From Streptomyces sp. cf386 (GTDB taxonomy: Bacteria > Actinomycetota > Actinomycetes > Streptomycetales > Streptomycetaceae): a DNA stretch of 64,000 nucleotides. Positions within the stretch are counted from its first letter, which is position 1. Each line of letters opens with the position of its first letter. Shown piece by piece: positions 25,023 to 34,016 of the stretch. Where the stretch lies: contig NZ_FNHV01000003.1 of NCBI RefSeq assembly GCF_900103585.1, positions 584,011 through 648,010 of the forward strand, given 5' to 3'. Under the pieces are notes generated by a model. That model saw only the letters and a list, made by a program, of their open reading frames with translations. It had not been told where the DNA came from and made no database searches. Made by a program: the position numbers and the translations under genes.

Positions 25023-25547
25023 TCAGCCGAGCGGCAGCAGCATGATCACGTCGTCCCGGTCGTCGCCCGGCGCGACCCTGATGGCGGCCGGGATCCGGCC
25101 GACCTCCTTGTAGCCGCAGGAGCCGTAGAAGCGCTCCAGGCCGAGGCCGCCGCGGCAGGTGAGGCGTACCGCCTCGACGCCGTCGAAGGTGCGGGCGCCC
25201 CGCTCGGCCGCCGTCAGCAGGTCGCGGCCATAGCCCTTGCCCTGGTGGCGGGGGTGCACCATCACCGTGTACAGCCACACCCAATGGGTCATCAGGTGGT
25301 GTGTGTTGAAGGTGAAGAACGCCGTCGCGGCCACCTCACCGGCCCCGTCGTGCCCGACGAGCAGCCGACTCTGCCCGTCCGCCATCGCCGCGAGGTGCTT
25401 CACGAGCGACGGCCGAACCGCGTCACGGTTCACCGGCGGCACGAACCCGACGGCTCCGCCCGCGTTGGAGACGTCGGTCCACAGGTCGAGGATGCCGTCG
25501 CGGAGGGTGGGGGTGACGGCGGGATCGAGAGTGAAGGTAAGGGACAC
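25023..25547 (-). CDS. GNAT-family N-acetyltransferase
   Basis: 174 residues from a GTG start. The acetyl-CoA binding motif is VMVHPRHQGKGYGRDLLTAAE (about residues 95-115), with the downstream segment RGGLGLERFYGSCGYKEVGR typical of the fold. Acceptor unknown. It lies between DUF4229 and mqnE on the same strand. Confidence 0.9.
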   Translation of the reverse strand: MSLTFTLDPAVTPTLRDGILDLWTDVSNAGGAVGFVPPVNRDAVRPSLVKHLAAMADGQSRLLVGHDGAGEVAATAFFTFNTHHLMTHWVWLYTVMVHPRHQGKGYGRDLLTAAERGARTFDGVEAVRLTCRGGLGLERFYGSCGYKEVGRIPAAIRVAPGDDRDDVIMLLPLG

Positions 25548-25604
25548 GGCGCCATATTAGCTATTACGGCATCGATACGGCCCCGCGTCCCGAAGTGGGT
25601 CCGC

Positions 25605-26768
25605 TCACACGCGCATGGGCTGCGGGGACTCCCGGCGCGCCGGGTCCGGACCGTCGTACTCCCGGATGATCTCGTACCGCGTATTGCGCTCCACGGGGCG
25701 GAAGCCCGCGTCCGTGATGAGGTCCAGCAGGTCCTCACGCGTCAGCTTGTTCGGCGTGCCGAAGTTGTCCGCGTCGTGGGTGATCTTGTACTCGACGACC
25801 GAGCCGTCCATGTCGTCGGCGCCGTGCTGGAGGGCCAGTTGGGCGGTCTGGACGCCGTGCATGACCCAGAAGACCTTGACGTGCGGGACGTTGTCGAAGA
25901 GGAGACGGGAGACGGCGAAGGTCTTGAGGGCCTCCGCGCCCGTCGCCATCTGGGTGCGCGCCTGCAGCCGGTTCCGTACCTTCCCGTCCTTCATGTCCAC
26001 GAAGTCGTGCTGGTAGCGCAGCGGGATGAAGACCTGGAAGCCGTTCGTCTCGTCCTGGAGTTCACGCAGACGCAGGACGTGGTCGACGCGGTGGCGGGGC
26101 TCCTCGATGTGGCCGTACAGCATGGTGCACGGGGTCTTGAGGCCCTTTTCGTGCGCCAGCCGGTGGATGCGGGACCAGTCCTCCCAGTGGGTGCGGTGGT
26201 CCACGATGTGCTGACGGACCTCCCAGTCGAAGATCTCGGCGCCACCGCCGGTCAGGGACTCCAGACCGGCGTCGATGAGCTCGTCGAGGATCTCGGAGGC
26301 GGAGAGCCCGGAGATGGTCTCGAAGTGGTGGATCTCCGTCGCCGTGAAGGCCTTCAGCGAGACGTTCGGGAGGGCGGCCTTCAGCTCCCGCAGCGAGCGC
26401 GGGTAGTAGCGCCACGGCAGGTTCGGGTGCAGCCCGTTGACGATGTGGAGCTCGGTGAGGTTCTCGCTCTCCATCGACTTGGCGAGCTTCACCGCCTCCT
26501 CGATGCGCATCGTGTACGCGTCCTTCTCGCCCGGCTTGCGCTGGAAGGAGCAGTAGGCGCAGGAGGCCGTGCACACGTTGGTCATGTTGAGGTGACGGTT
26601 GACGTTGAAGTGGACGACGTCGCCGTTCTTACGCGTGCGCACCTCGTGCGCGAGGCCGCCGAGCCACGCCAGGTCGTCCGACTCGTAGAGCGCGATGCCG
26701 TCCTCACGGGTCAGCCGTTCACCGGCCCCGACCTTCTCCTCCAGCTCGCGCTTGAGCCCGACGTCCAT
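25605..26768 (-). CDS. mqnE: Aminofutalosine synthase MqnE (radical SAM)
   Basis: 387 residues, the family length. It joins S-adenosylmethionine to the MqnA product to form aminofutalosine in the cytoplasm. The radical-SAM cluster motif is C66-x3-C70-x2-C73 (NVCTASCAYCSFQ), followed by LHIVNGLHPNLPWRYYPRSL and the GGGAEIFDWEVRQ segment typical of MqnE/MqnC. Start ATG at 26768. A 38-base gap separates it from the upstream Lrp gene on the same strand. The order mqnE, Lrp, UbiX, UbiA, UbiD agrees with what I recall for SCO4494 to SCO4490. Confidence 0.96.
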   Translation of the reverse strand: MDVGLKRELEEKVGAGERLTREDGIALYESDDLAWLGGLAHEVRTRKNGDVVHFNVNRHLNMTNVCTASCAYCSFQRKPGEKDAYTMRIEEAVKLAKSMESENLTELHIVNGLHPNLPWRYYPRSLRELKAALPNVSLKAFTATEIHHFETISGLSASEILDELIDAGLESLTGGGAEIFDWEVRQHIVDHRTHWEDWSRIHRLAHEKGLKTPCTMLYGHIEEPRHRVDHVLRLRELQDETNGFQVFIPLRYQHDFVDMKDGKVRNRLQARTQMATGAEALKTFAVSRLLFDNVPHVKVFWVMHGVQTAQLALQHGADDMDGSVVEYKITHDADNFGTPNKLTREDLLDLITDAGFRPVERNTRYEIIREYDGPDPARRESPQPMRV

Positions 26769-26806
26769 GCCCACACCTTTCTCCGACGACCTGACCAACC
26801 GTACGT

Positions 26807-27262
26807 CTATGCCTCTTCGGGCAGCTCTCCGACCCGGTTCTCCCACTTCGTGGACAGCACGATCGTCGTACGGGTCCGGGAGACGCCCGTGGTCCCGCTG
26901 AGCCGCCGGATGATCTTCTCCAGCCCGTCCACGTCGGCCGCCCGCACCTTGAGCATGTACGAGTCGTCGCCGGCGATGAACCAGCAGTCCTCGATCTCGC
27001 CGAGGTCCCGCAGGCGGTCCGCGACGTCCTCGTGGTCGGTGGCGTCGGAGAGCGAGATGCCGATCAGCGCGGTGACGCCGAGGCCGAGCGAGGCGGCGTC
27101 GACGGTGGCGCGGTAGCCGGTGATGACACCGGCCGCCTCCAGCCGGTTGATGCGGTCGGTGACGCTGGGTCCCGACAGGCCGACGAGGCGTCCCAGCTCC
27201 GCGTAGGAGGCCCGGCCGTTCTCCCTCAGGGCCTGGATGAGCTGCCTGTCCACCGCGTCCAT
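26807..27262 (-). CDS. Lrp/AsnC-family transcriptional regulator
   Basis: 151 residues. The amino half is the helix-turn-helix (MDAVDRQLIQALRENGRASY, then LVGLSGPSVTDRINRLEAAG). The carboxyl half is the RAM ligand domain (DDSYMLKVRAADVDGLEKII). Family members sense amino acids and form octamers on DNA. It is embedded in the menaquinone gene group on the same strand as mqnE and the UbiX-type gene. Control of these genes is plausible but unproved. Confidence 0.93.
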   Translation of the reverse strand: MDAVDRQLIQALRENGRASYAELGRLVGLSGPSVTDRINRLEAAGVITGYRATVDAASLGLGVTALIGISLSDATDHEDVADRLRDLGEIEDCWFIAGDDSYMLKVRAADVDGLEKIIRRLSGTTGVSRTRTTIVLSTKWENRVGELPEEA

Positions 27263-27330
27263 GCGATTCGAAGCCTTCCGCTGAAGAGTTCCAGAAGTGA
27301 TGAGAGGTACTGCCGCGTGCGCGACTTGCT

Positions 27331-28005
27331 CTATGTGCCGTTGCCCAGCTCGCCGTTCCACCGCCGGTACAGGTCGTGCTCGACGCCCGCCGCGTCCAGC
27401 ACACGTCCGGCGACGAAGTCGACCAGGTCCTGGATGTGGGTCGCGCCCGCGTAGAAGCCCGGTGAGGCCGGCACGACGCTCGCGCCGAGGTCGTCCAGCG
27501 CGACGAGATGCCGGAGGGTCTGGCCGTTCAGCGGGGTCTCCCGCACGGACACGACCAGGGTGCGGCGCTCCTTGAGGGTGACGCTCGCCGCCCGCTGCAG
27601 CAGATCCTTGGAGAGGCCGAGCGCGACTCCCGCGACGCAGGCCGTCGAGGCGGGCACGATCAGCATGCCCTTGGTGCGGTACGACCCGGAGGACGGCCCG
27701 GCCGCGAGGTCGCCCGCGCTCCAGTGCCGTACGCCGGCGAGGTCGACCTCGAAGGTCCCGGGCTTGCCGTCGGCCCCGCGGGACAGCCATTCCCGCAGGT
27801 CGTCCTGCCAGTGCGCGTCCCGGAAGCTCAGGCCCGTCTCGTCGAGCAGCGTGAGCCGCGAGGCCCGGCTGACGACCAGGTCGACGCTCTCCCCGGCGGC
27901 GAGGAGCGCGCGCAGCACCGCGGCGGCGTATGGGGTGCCGGAAGCGCCGGACACCCCTACGATCCAAGGCGTACGCGGCGTCTCTCCTGGCTTGACTGGG
28001 TTCAC
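27331..28005 (-). CDS. UbiX-type flavin prenyltransferase (menaquinone pathway)
   Basis: 224 residues from a GTG (28005) with GGAG upstream. The signature GVSGASGTPYAAAVLRAL is at residues 14-31, and further family segments are PASTACVAGVALGLSKDLL and RRTLVVSVRETPLN. UbiX makes the prenylated FMN cofactor used by UbiD decarboxylases. Here it should serve the UbiD-type gene 1.7 kb away for removal of the carboxyl group from the futalosine-derived naphthoate. The name MqnM has been used for this protein. A longer open frame upstream of the GTG overlaps the divergent rhomboid gene and is not favoured. Confidence 0.92.
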   Translation of the reverse strand: MNPVKPGETPRTPWIVGVSGASGTPYAAAVLRALLAAGESVDLVVSRASRLTLLDETGLSFRDAHWQDDLREWLSRGADGKPGTFEVDLAGVRHWSAGDLAAGPSSGSYRTKGMLIVPASTACVAGVALGLSKDLLQRAASVTLKERRTLVVSVRETPLNGQTLRHLVALDDLGASVVPASPGFYAGATHIQDLVDFVAGRVLDAAGVEHDLYRRWNGELGNGT

Positions 28006-28094
28006 GACTCCGAGCCTATCCGGCCTGACGGGGTGGGAACCGACCAAGGGGGTCCGGGCGTTCCCAAGGGGGATGAAGTCGGTCGGGGGTTGCC

Positions 28095-28730
28095 ATGTCG
28101 GGTGCGTCGGGGACATCGGGTGCGTGGAGTGCGGAGCGCGCGTGGTCGCGGGGTGACCGTGCGAGGACCGCGGCCAAGCTGATGCTGGGCTGGGTGGCGC
28201 TGCTGTGGCTGCTGGAAGTGGCCGACGTGATCAGCGGCCACGCGCTGGACGGCTTCGGCATCGTCCCGCGCACCCCGTCCGAGCTGGTGGACGTCGTCCC
28301 GGCCGCCTTCGTCCACTTCGGCTTCGCCCACGTCGCCGCGAACAGCGTGCCGCTGCTGGTCCTGGGCTTCCTGGCCGCGCTCGGCGGCATACGCCGGTTC
28401 GCCGCGGTCTGCGCCCTCGTCATCGTGGCCGACGGCCTGGGCGTGTGGCTGATATCCCCGTCCGGCACCAACACCGCGGGCGCCTCCGGCCTGATCTTCG
28501 GCCTCTTCGGCTTCCTCCTGGTCACCGGCTTCGTGGAACGCCGCCCACTCGGCATCCTGGCCGGCCTCCTCGTGGCCGCGATCTGGGGCGGCTCCATCCT
28601 GGCGGGCCTCGCCCCGACCCAGTCCGGCGTGAGCTGGCAGGGGCATCTGGTGGGGCTGGTGGCGGGGGTTGCGGCGGCGTTCTTGGTGCGGCGCCGCAAG
28701 CCCGACAGGCGTGCCGAACTTCTCGCCTAG
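28095..28730 (+). CDS. Rhomboid-family intramembrane serine protease
   Basis: 211 residues with six hydrophobic helices. The catalytic serine is in NTAGASGLIFGLFGF and the histidine in SWQGHLVGLVAG, with the conserved HFGFAHVAANSVPLL segment between helices. It cleaves other membrane proteins within the bilayer; the substrate is unknown. It lies as a single forward gene between the UbiX-type and UbiA-type genes, both on the opposite strand. Confidence 0.92.
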   Translation: MSGASGTSGAWSAERAWSRGDRARTAAKLMLGWVALLWLLEVADVISGHALDGFGIVPRTPSELVDVVPAAFVHFGFAHVAANSVPLLVLGFLAALGGIRRFAAVCALVIVADGLGVWLISPSGTNTAGASGLIFGLFGFLLVTGFVERRPLGILAGLLVAAIWGGSILAGLAPTQSGVSWQGHLVGLVAGVAAAFLVRRRKPDRRAELLA

Positions 28731-28774
28731 CCGGGTCAGCCCTCGGCCTGTGAGCCCGCCGACCGGCGAACGCG

Positions 28775-29677
28775 CTAGACGGTGAGCCCGCGCACCAGCA
28801 GGTCCAGCAGCGCACACACGAACAGGGCGATCCCGATGAACCCGTTGACGCTGAAGAACGCCCTGTTCACGCGGGACAGGTCGTGCGGGCGGACGATCGA
28901 GTGTTCGTAGAGGAACGCTCCGGCCACGATCAGCAGGCCCAGCCAGAAGAAGGCGCCCGCGTCCGTGGCGAGGGCGTACCAGACGAAGAGGGCCGTCGTC
29001 GCCGTGTGGCAGGCCCGGGCTCCCCAGATCGCCGCCGGGATGCCGAAGCGGGCCGGGACCGACATGACGCCGATCTCGCGGTCGGTCTCGACGTCCTGGC
29101 AGGCGTAGATCAGGTCGAAGCCGCCGATCCAGATGCCGACGGCGAGGCCGAGGATCACCGCGTCCCAGGACCAGGTGCCGGTGATCGCCAGCCAGCCGCC
29201 GACCGGGCCCATGGCCTGGGCCAGGCCCAGGATGGCCTGGGGGAAGTTCGTGAAGCGTTTGCCGTAGGGGTAGACCACCATCGGGATCACCGCGATGGGG
29301 GCGAGAGCCAGGCACAGGGGGTTCAGCAGGGCCGCCGCGCCCAGGAAGATCACCAGGGCGACGAGGGCGCCGGTCCAGGCGTGCCGGACCGACATGGCGC
29401 CCGTCACCAGCTCGCGCTGGGCGGTCCGCGGGTTCCGCGCGTCGATCTCTCGGTCGATGATCCGGTTGACCGCCATCGCGAAGGTACGCAGGCCGACCAT
29501 GCAGATCGTCACCAGGAGCAGCCTGCCCCAGTGGATGTTCCCGTCCATCTGGAACATCGCGGTGAGCGCGGCGATGTATGCGAAGGGCAGAGCGAACACC
29601 GAGTGCTCGATCATCACCAGGCGGAGAAACGCCTTCGTGCGTCCTGGCTGCGGAATCGCGGCGGAGGCGCTGCTCAC
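28775..29677 (-). CDS. mqnP: UbiA-type menaquinone prenyltransferase
   Basis: 300 residues with eight or nine hydrophobic segments. The two aspartate-rich motifs are NRIIDREIDARNPRT (about residues 67-81) and YACQDVETDREIG (about 193-205). It attaches the polyprenyl chain to the decarboxylated or carboxylated naphthalene ring in the membrane. The GTG start overlaps the stop of the UbiD-type gene (GTGA). The name follows usage for the futalosine pathway (MqnP). Confidence 0.92.
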   Translation of the reverse strand: MSSASAAIPQPGRTKAFLRLVMIEHSVFALPFAYIAALTAMFQMDGNIHWGRLLLVTICMVGLRTFAMAVNRIIDREIDARNPRTAQRELVTGAMSVRHAWTGALVALVIFLGAAALLNPLCLALAPIAVIPMVVYPYGKRFTNFPQAILGLAQAMGPVGGWLAITGTWSWDAVILGLAVGIWIGGFDLIYACQDVETDREIGVMSVPARFGIPAAIWGARACHTATTALFVWYALATDAGAFFWLGLLIVAGAFLYEHSIVRPHDLSRVNRAFFSVNGFIGIALFVCALLDLLVRGLTV

Positions 29678-31131
29678 AGTCCGTACTCCTTCCAGCGGCG
29701 GTCGACCTTCGCCGCCGTCTCGGGATCGGACTCCACCATGTCCGGCCAGCCGCCGTCGCGGGTGTAGCCCTCCTCGGGCCACTTCTTCGTCGCGTCGATC
29801 CCCGCCTTGCCGCCCCAGAACTGCTGGTAGGACGCGTGGTCCAGGTGGTCGACGGGGCCTTCGACGACCGTGAGGTCACGGGCGTAGTCGGTGTTGCCGA
29901 GGGCCCGCCAGGCGACCTCGTGCAGGTCGTGGACGTCGCAGTCGGAGTCGACGACCACGATCAGCTTCGTCAGGGACATCATGTGCGCGCCCCAGATCGC
30001 GTGCATGGTCTTCTGCGCGTGCTTGGGGTACTTCTTGTCGATCGAGACGATCGCGCAGTTGTGGAAGCCGCCGGCCTCCGGCAGGTGGTAGTCCACGATG
30101 TCCGGGACGATGATCTTGAGCAGGGGGAGGAAGAAGCGTTCCGTCGCGCGGCCCAGGGGGCCGTCCTCCGTCGGAGGCCTGCCCACGACGATCGACTGGA
30201 GCAGGGGCCGGCGGCGCATCGTCACGCAGTCGATCTTCAGGGCGGGGAAGGGTTCCTGCGGGGTGTAGAAACCGGTGTGGTCGCCGAACGGCCCCTCCGG
30301 CAGCATCTCGCCGGGCTCCAGCCACCCCTCCAGCACGACCTCCGCCTGCGCCGGCACCTGCAACGGCACCGTCTTGCAGTCCACCATCTCGATCCGCTTG
30401 CCCGCGACGAACCCGGCGAACAGGTACTCGTCGATGTCACCGGGAAGCGGTGCGGTGGAGGCGTACGTCACCGCGGGCGGGCACCCGAAGGCGATCGCGA
30501 CCGGCAGCCGCTCGCCCCGCCGGGCCGCCACCTGGTAGTGGTTCCGGCTGTCCTTGTGGATCTGCCAGTGCATGCCGATGGTGCGCTTGTCGTGGCGCTG
30601 GAGGCGGTACAGGCCCAGGTTCCGTACGCCGGACTCCGGGTCCTTGGTGTGCGTGAGCCCCAGGTTGAAGAAGGAGCCGCCGTCCTTGGGCCAGGTGAAC
30701 AGTGCCGGCAGCCGCTCCAGGTCGACCTCGTCGCCGTGCAGCACGACCTCCTGCACCGGCGCGTTGTCCGACTTCACCTTCTTCGGCGGCACGTGCGTCA
30801 TGGAGCCGAGCTTCCCGAAGGCCTCACGGACCCCGACGAACCCGTGCGGCAGCTCGGGCTTGAGCAGCCCGCCGATCTTGTCGGAGATGTCCCCGTAGGA
30901 CTTGAGCCCCAGGGCTTTCAGCAGCCGGCGGTCCGTGCCGAAGACGTTCATCGCGAGGGGCATCGACGACCCCTTCACGTTCTCGAAGAGCAGCGCGGGA
31001 CCGCCGGACTTCTGTACGCGGTCGACGATCTCCCCGACCTCCAGATACGGATCGACCTCAGCCTTGACGCGCTTGAGGTCGCCTTCGCGTTCCAGTGCCC
31101 TGAGCAGGGAACGAAGATCGTCGTAAGCCAT
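29674..31131 (-). CDS. UbiD-type decarboxylase of menaquinone synthesis
   Basis: 485 residues from the ATG at 31131. UbiD features are LGLTHTKDPESGVRNLGLYR, the ERLPVAIAFGCPP segment and the Glu/Arg-rich FGDHTGFYTPQEPFPALKID near the prenyl-FMN site. It decarboxylates the naphthoate intermediate with the cofactor from the UbiX-type protein. The name MqnL has been used. It leads an overlapping pair with mqnP, which suggests coupled translation. Confidence 0.92.
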   Translation of the reverse strand: MAYDDLRSLLRALEREGDLKRVKAEVDPYLEVGEIVDRVQKSGGPALLFENVKGSSMPLAMNVFGTDRRLLKALGLKSYGDISDKIGGLLKPELPHGFVGVREAFGKLGSMTHVPPKKVKSDNAPVQEVVLHGDEVDLERLPALFTWPKDGGSFFNLGLTHTKDPESGVRNLGLYRLQRHDKRTIGMHWQIHKDSRNHYQVAARRGERLPVAIAFGCPPAVTYASTAPLPGDIDEYLFAGFVAGKRIEMVDCKTVPLQVPAQAEVVLEGWLEPGEMLPEGPFGDHTGFYTPQEPFPALKIDCVTMRRRPLLQSIVVGRPPTEDGPLGRATERFFLPLLKIIVPDIVDYHLPEAGGFHNCAIVSIDKKYPKHAQKTMHAIWGAHMMSLTKLIVVVDSDCDVHDLHEVAWRALGNTDYARDLTVVEGPVDHLDHASYQQFWGGKAGIDATKKWPEEGYTRDGGWPDMVESDPETAAKVDRRWKEYGL

Positions 31132-31219
31132 GGGGTCAAGTATCCCCGAGCGGCTACCCTGGCCCTGAACCCGGGGGCCGCGCCCCCGGTCCCGACGACC
31201 GTTTCGCTGGAGAGGACCC

Positions 31220-31546
31220 ATGCTCCGGGTGCTGATGTTCCTCGTGCCACTCGCGCTGAGCGTGTACGCGTTCATCGACTGCATCAGCACGAAGGAGGAC
31301 GACATCCGCCATATGCCCAAGCCGCTGTGGGCGATCCTCGTGCTGGTGTTCCCGCTGGTCGGCTCGATCTCCTGGCTGATCGCGGGCAAGAAGCGCAGCC
31401 CGGCCGCCGAGGGCTGGTCGGGCGTACGGGACCAGCGGAAGCGGCAGCAGTGGGTCGCGCCCGACGACAACCCCGAGTTCTTGAAGTCGCTGGACGATGA
31501 CGATGACAACAACAAGGACGACCGGGGCAAACACGACGAGCCCTGA
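31220..31546 (+). CDS. PLDc_N-domain small membrane protein
   Basis: 108 residues. Two transmembrane helices (about 2-20 and 36-56) frame the PLDc_N pattern ([20 protein letters not shown], then [16 protein letters not shown]). The tail is hydrophilic with an Asp/Asn/Lys-rich end. A good ribosome-binding site (GGAGAGGA) precedes the ATG. It diverges from the UbiD-type gene. No enzymatic phospholipase domain is present, and the function is unknown. Confidence 0.88.
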   Translation: MLRVLMFLVPLALSVYAFIDCISTKEDDIRHMPKPLWAILVLVFPLVGSISWLIAGKKRSPAAEGWSGVRDQRKRQQWVAPDDNPEFLKSLDDDDDNNKDDRGKHDEP

Positions 31547-31555
31547 CCCGGCACG

Positions 31556-31636
31556 TCACCTGAGCGACATCAACAGCGCCGCGTAAGCGCGTGGCTTGCG
31601 GTACTCGTAGCTGGTGAGTTCGTCGCGGCCGGCCAC
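31556..31636 (-). pseudogene. 26-codon remnant with an intact start, possibly the head of an HNH endonuclease gene
   Basis: AGGAGGTGCC leads into GTG (31636) and a short frame reading AGRDELTSYEYRKPRAYAAL before a stop at 31556. The TSxEYRxxRA pattern resembles the start of actinobacterial HNH endonucleases, but the rest of such a protein is absent. The excellent ribosome-binding site with nothing useful behind it points to a truncated gene. A genuine tiny peptide is the alternative. Confidence 0.35.
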
Positions 31637-31708
31637 GGCACCTCCTGCGGAAGTCACTGTTCGGCAACGTGAGCCGCATGACCTGTAGCGCCTGGGCAGT
31701 CTGTCCGG

Positions 31709-32326
31709 GTGCAGATGACAGAAGCTTTTGCGACGACCGTTGCCTCTGTGTCGTCGGCGATTCTCATCGCCGGCACGTTGGAGGCAGCCGCCTATAGCAG
31801 GGCAGTTCAGGGCTGGACACGCACAGCGTTCGACAACCTCATGAGCAAGGGCGTGGAAATGGCGGCCATGACGCCGTCAGAACGCCAGGCGGCATTGCAG
31901 GCATTCAAGGTCGCATGGTTGCCGAAGTATGGCGTGGGGGCCGTGAAGTCGCTCTCGTTCTTGGCGCTTGGCCTCCTGTGGGGTGTGATCATGGTCGCGC
32001 AGGCCATGGCGATCCTCTTCTGCCTGCTTTGGTTGGCGGACCCCAAGGAGCCGAAAGACGTTGCGAACGCCAAGGCCCTGGTCGCGATTGTGGCTGCTGG
32101 CGCGGTCGTCGTCGCTGTGGTGCCGATCTTTCGCGTGGTGTACTCGCCCCTCGGTCCTCTGGCAGAGCTGTGGGTGGAGTGGAAACTCAAGGAAGCAACT
32201 CGTCGGGTCTCCTCACCGAGCGCGGATGAAGACCAGGCCGAGGGGGTGGAGCCGGGGCGGCTTCCGAGCCCGCGCGAACGCGATGAAGCCTCGGCCGGGG
32301 ACACCGAGGCTGAGGCTTCGTCGTGA
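31709..32326 (+). CDS. Uncharacterised membrane protein
   Basis: 205 residues (GTG at 31709; ATG at 31715 also possible, no strong ribosome-binding site). Hydrophobic segments lie at about 9-28, 75-105 and 118-140. The tail from 165 is hydrophilic, rich in Glu, Ser and Pro (EDQAEGVEPGRLPSPRERDE). Codon use looks less GC-biased than in neighbouring genes. Not recognised as a named family. It sits between two gene remnants, which suggests an acquired piece. Confidence 0.65.
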   Translation: MQMTEAFATTVASVSSAILIAGTLEAAAYSRAVQGWTRTAFDNLMSKGVEMAAMTPSERQAALQAFKVAWLPKYGVGAVKSLSFLALGLLWGVIMVAQAMAILFCLLWLADPKEPKDVANAKALVAIVAAGAVVVAVVPIFRVVYSPLGPLAELWVEWKLKEATRRVSSPSADEDQAEGVEPGRLPSPRERDEASAGDTEAEASS

Positions 32327-32333
32327 GTGAGTG

Positions 32334-32435
32334 GTGCCCTTTGAGGGCAGGGAGGCGGCGGAGGCGCACCGGTTGATGGGAGCGCGGGCCAGCGCCGGAA
32401 AGCTGTTGCTGCGGGTCGGCGGGCAGGGGCGGTGA
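32334..32435 (+). pseudogene. Carboxyl-terminal remnant of a zinc-type quinone oxidoreductase
   Basis: The frame reads VPFEGREAAEAHRLMGARAS then AGKLLLRVGG and stops at 32433-32435. The EAAEAHRLMxxRASxGKLLL pattern is the conserved end of NADPH:quinone reductase/alcohol dehydrogenase MDR proteins. The catalytic and cofactor domains are absent. It marks a deletion scar between the 31709-32326 gene and the permease. Confidence 0.65.
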
Positions 32436-32554
32436 CGGACGGCCGCCACCCTTTCTCCGCAGGTCTCCGTGTACAGCTTGTACGCCGATGAGCCCTCCGA
32501 TGCGGACAATGCGCCCCTGGGCCGGGCCCCGCCCGAGCTGGACCATTGGCTTGC

Positions 32555-33955
32555 ATGACGACTGCTCCCGCCGGGTCGGCCGGCACGATCGCCCCCGAGT
32601 ACGGCGACAAGGTCATCGCCGTCGAGACGGCGGGTTCGGAACCCATCCCCGACGCCGAACGGCACGGCGGTCCGCTTCAGTTGCTGTGGACATGGGCCTC
32701 CCCGAACATCGAGTTCGCGACCGTCTACATCGGCGTCATCTCGGTCCTCTTCTTCGGCCTGAGCTTCTGGCAGGCGACGGCGGCACTACTGCTGGGCACG
32801 GCGCTCGGGGCGCTGACGCACGGGATCCTGTCGCTGGACGGCCCGCGGTTCGGTGTCCCGCAGATGGCGATCGGCCGCTTCGCCTTCGGCCACCGGGGCA
32901 ACCTGCTGCCGTCGGGTGTGAACGCGCTGGTCGCCGGGGTCGGCTGGTTCGCCGTGAACAGCGTGAGCGCGGCCTTCGCGCTGAACACCCTCACAGGCCT
33001 ACGCCCGCTCCCCTCCCTCCTCCTGGTGGTCGTCGCCCAGATCGTGATCGGCTTCATCGGCCACAACTTCGTGCACGCCTTCGAGAAGTACGCGTTCCCG
33101 GCACTCGCGGTGATCTTCCTGCTGGCCGGCGCCTGGACCTTCGGGGAGGCCGACCTGTCCGGCGGCGGCACGGGCGGCGGCATCGGCGGCTTCCTGCTGG
33201 CGTTCAGCGCGGCGTGGGGGTACGCGGCGGGCTGGAACCCGGGGGCGTCGGACTACTCGCGCTACCTTCCGCGTACGGCCGACCGGTTCCGTACCGCGCT
33301 GTACCCGGCCGTCGGCCTGTTCGTGTCGGTCGCCGTGGTCTCGGTGATCGGCGCGGCCTCGGCGACGATCGTGGCCCCCGAGGGTGCCACGCCCACGGCG
33401 GCCTTCACGGGCCATCTCCCGGGCTGGCTCGGCGACTTGGTGCTGATCGCGATCATCCTGGGCGCGGTCTCGGCGAACGCCCTGAACGTCTACTCCTCCG
33501 CCATGTCGATCACGTCGCTGGGCCTGAAGCTGCCCGCGTGGCTCGGCCGCAGCGCGATCGTCGTGCTGTGCGGGATCGCCGGTACGGCGGCGGCGTGGGG
33601 GTCACTGGCGGACGCGGGGCACGCGTACGAGGCGTTCCTGCTGGTGATCGCCTACTGGGTGGGACCGTGGCTGGGCGTGGTCCTGACCGAACGCCTGCTC
33701 CGGTCCCGTACACCGCACGACGAGCTGTCGGCCCGCCTCACGGACCGGTCGTACGCGAACTGGCCGGGTCCGGCGGCGTTGTTGGCGGGCATCGTGGTGT
33801 CGGTCCCGCTCTTCTCCAACCAGGAGAAGTACGTGGGGTGGGTGCCGGAGCGGTGGCCGGCGTTCGGGGACGTGACCTGCCTGGTGGGGTTCGCGGTGAG
33901 CGCGGGGGCGTACGCGGTGCTGCGCGCACGCACGGTCACAACTCGCCAAAGATGA
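32555..33955 (+). CDS. NCS1-family cytosine/purine permease (CodB-like)
   Basis: 466 residues from the ATG at 32555, with twelve hydrophobic segments. Family positions include PNIEFATVYIGVISVLFFG near the start, SLDGPRFGVPQMAIGRFAFG and SAAWGYAAGWNPGASDYSRYL. It imports a nucleobase by cation symport. The PucR regulator, deaminase and oxygenase at 36.9-39.6 kb are probable functional partners now separated from it by accessory genes. Confidence 0.9.
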   Translation: MTTAPAGSAGTIAPEYGDKVIAVETAGSEPIPDAERHGGPLQLLWTWASPNIEFATVYIGVISVLFFGLSFWQATAALLLGTALGALTHGILSLDGPRFGVPQMAIGRFAFGHRGNLLPSGVNALVAGVGWFAVNSVSAAFALNTLTGLRPLPSLLLVVVAQIVIGFIGHNFVHAFEKYAFPALAVIFLLAGAWTFGEADLSGGGTGGGIGGFLLAFSAAWGYAAGWNPGASDYSRYLPRTADRFRTALYPAVGLFVSVAVVSVIGAASATIVAPEGATPTAAFTGHLPGWLGDLVLIAIILGAVSANALNVYSSAMSITSLGLKLPAWLGRSAIVVLCGIAGTAAAWGSLADAGHAYEAFLLVIAYWVGPWLGVVLTERLLRSRTPHDELSARLTDRSYANWPGPAALLAGIVVSVPLFSNQEKYVGWVPERWPAFGDVTCLVGFAVSAGAYAVLRARTVTTRQR

Positions 33956-34016
33956 GCGGTGGATGGTACATCGCGTCCGGCGAGGGACCGGCCTCGAGAG
34001 ATTTACCCAGGGAACG

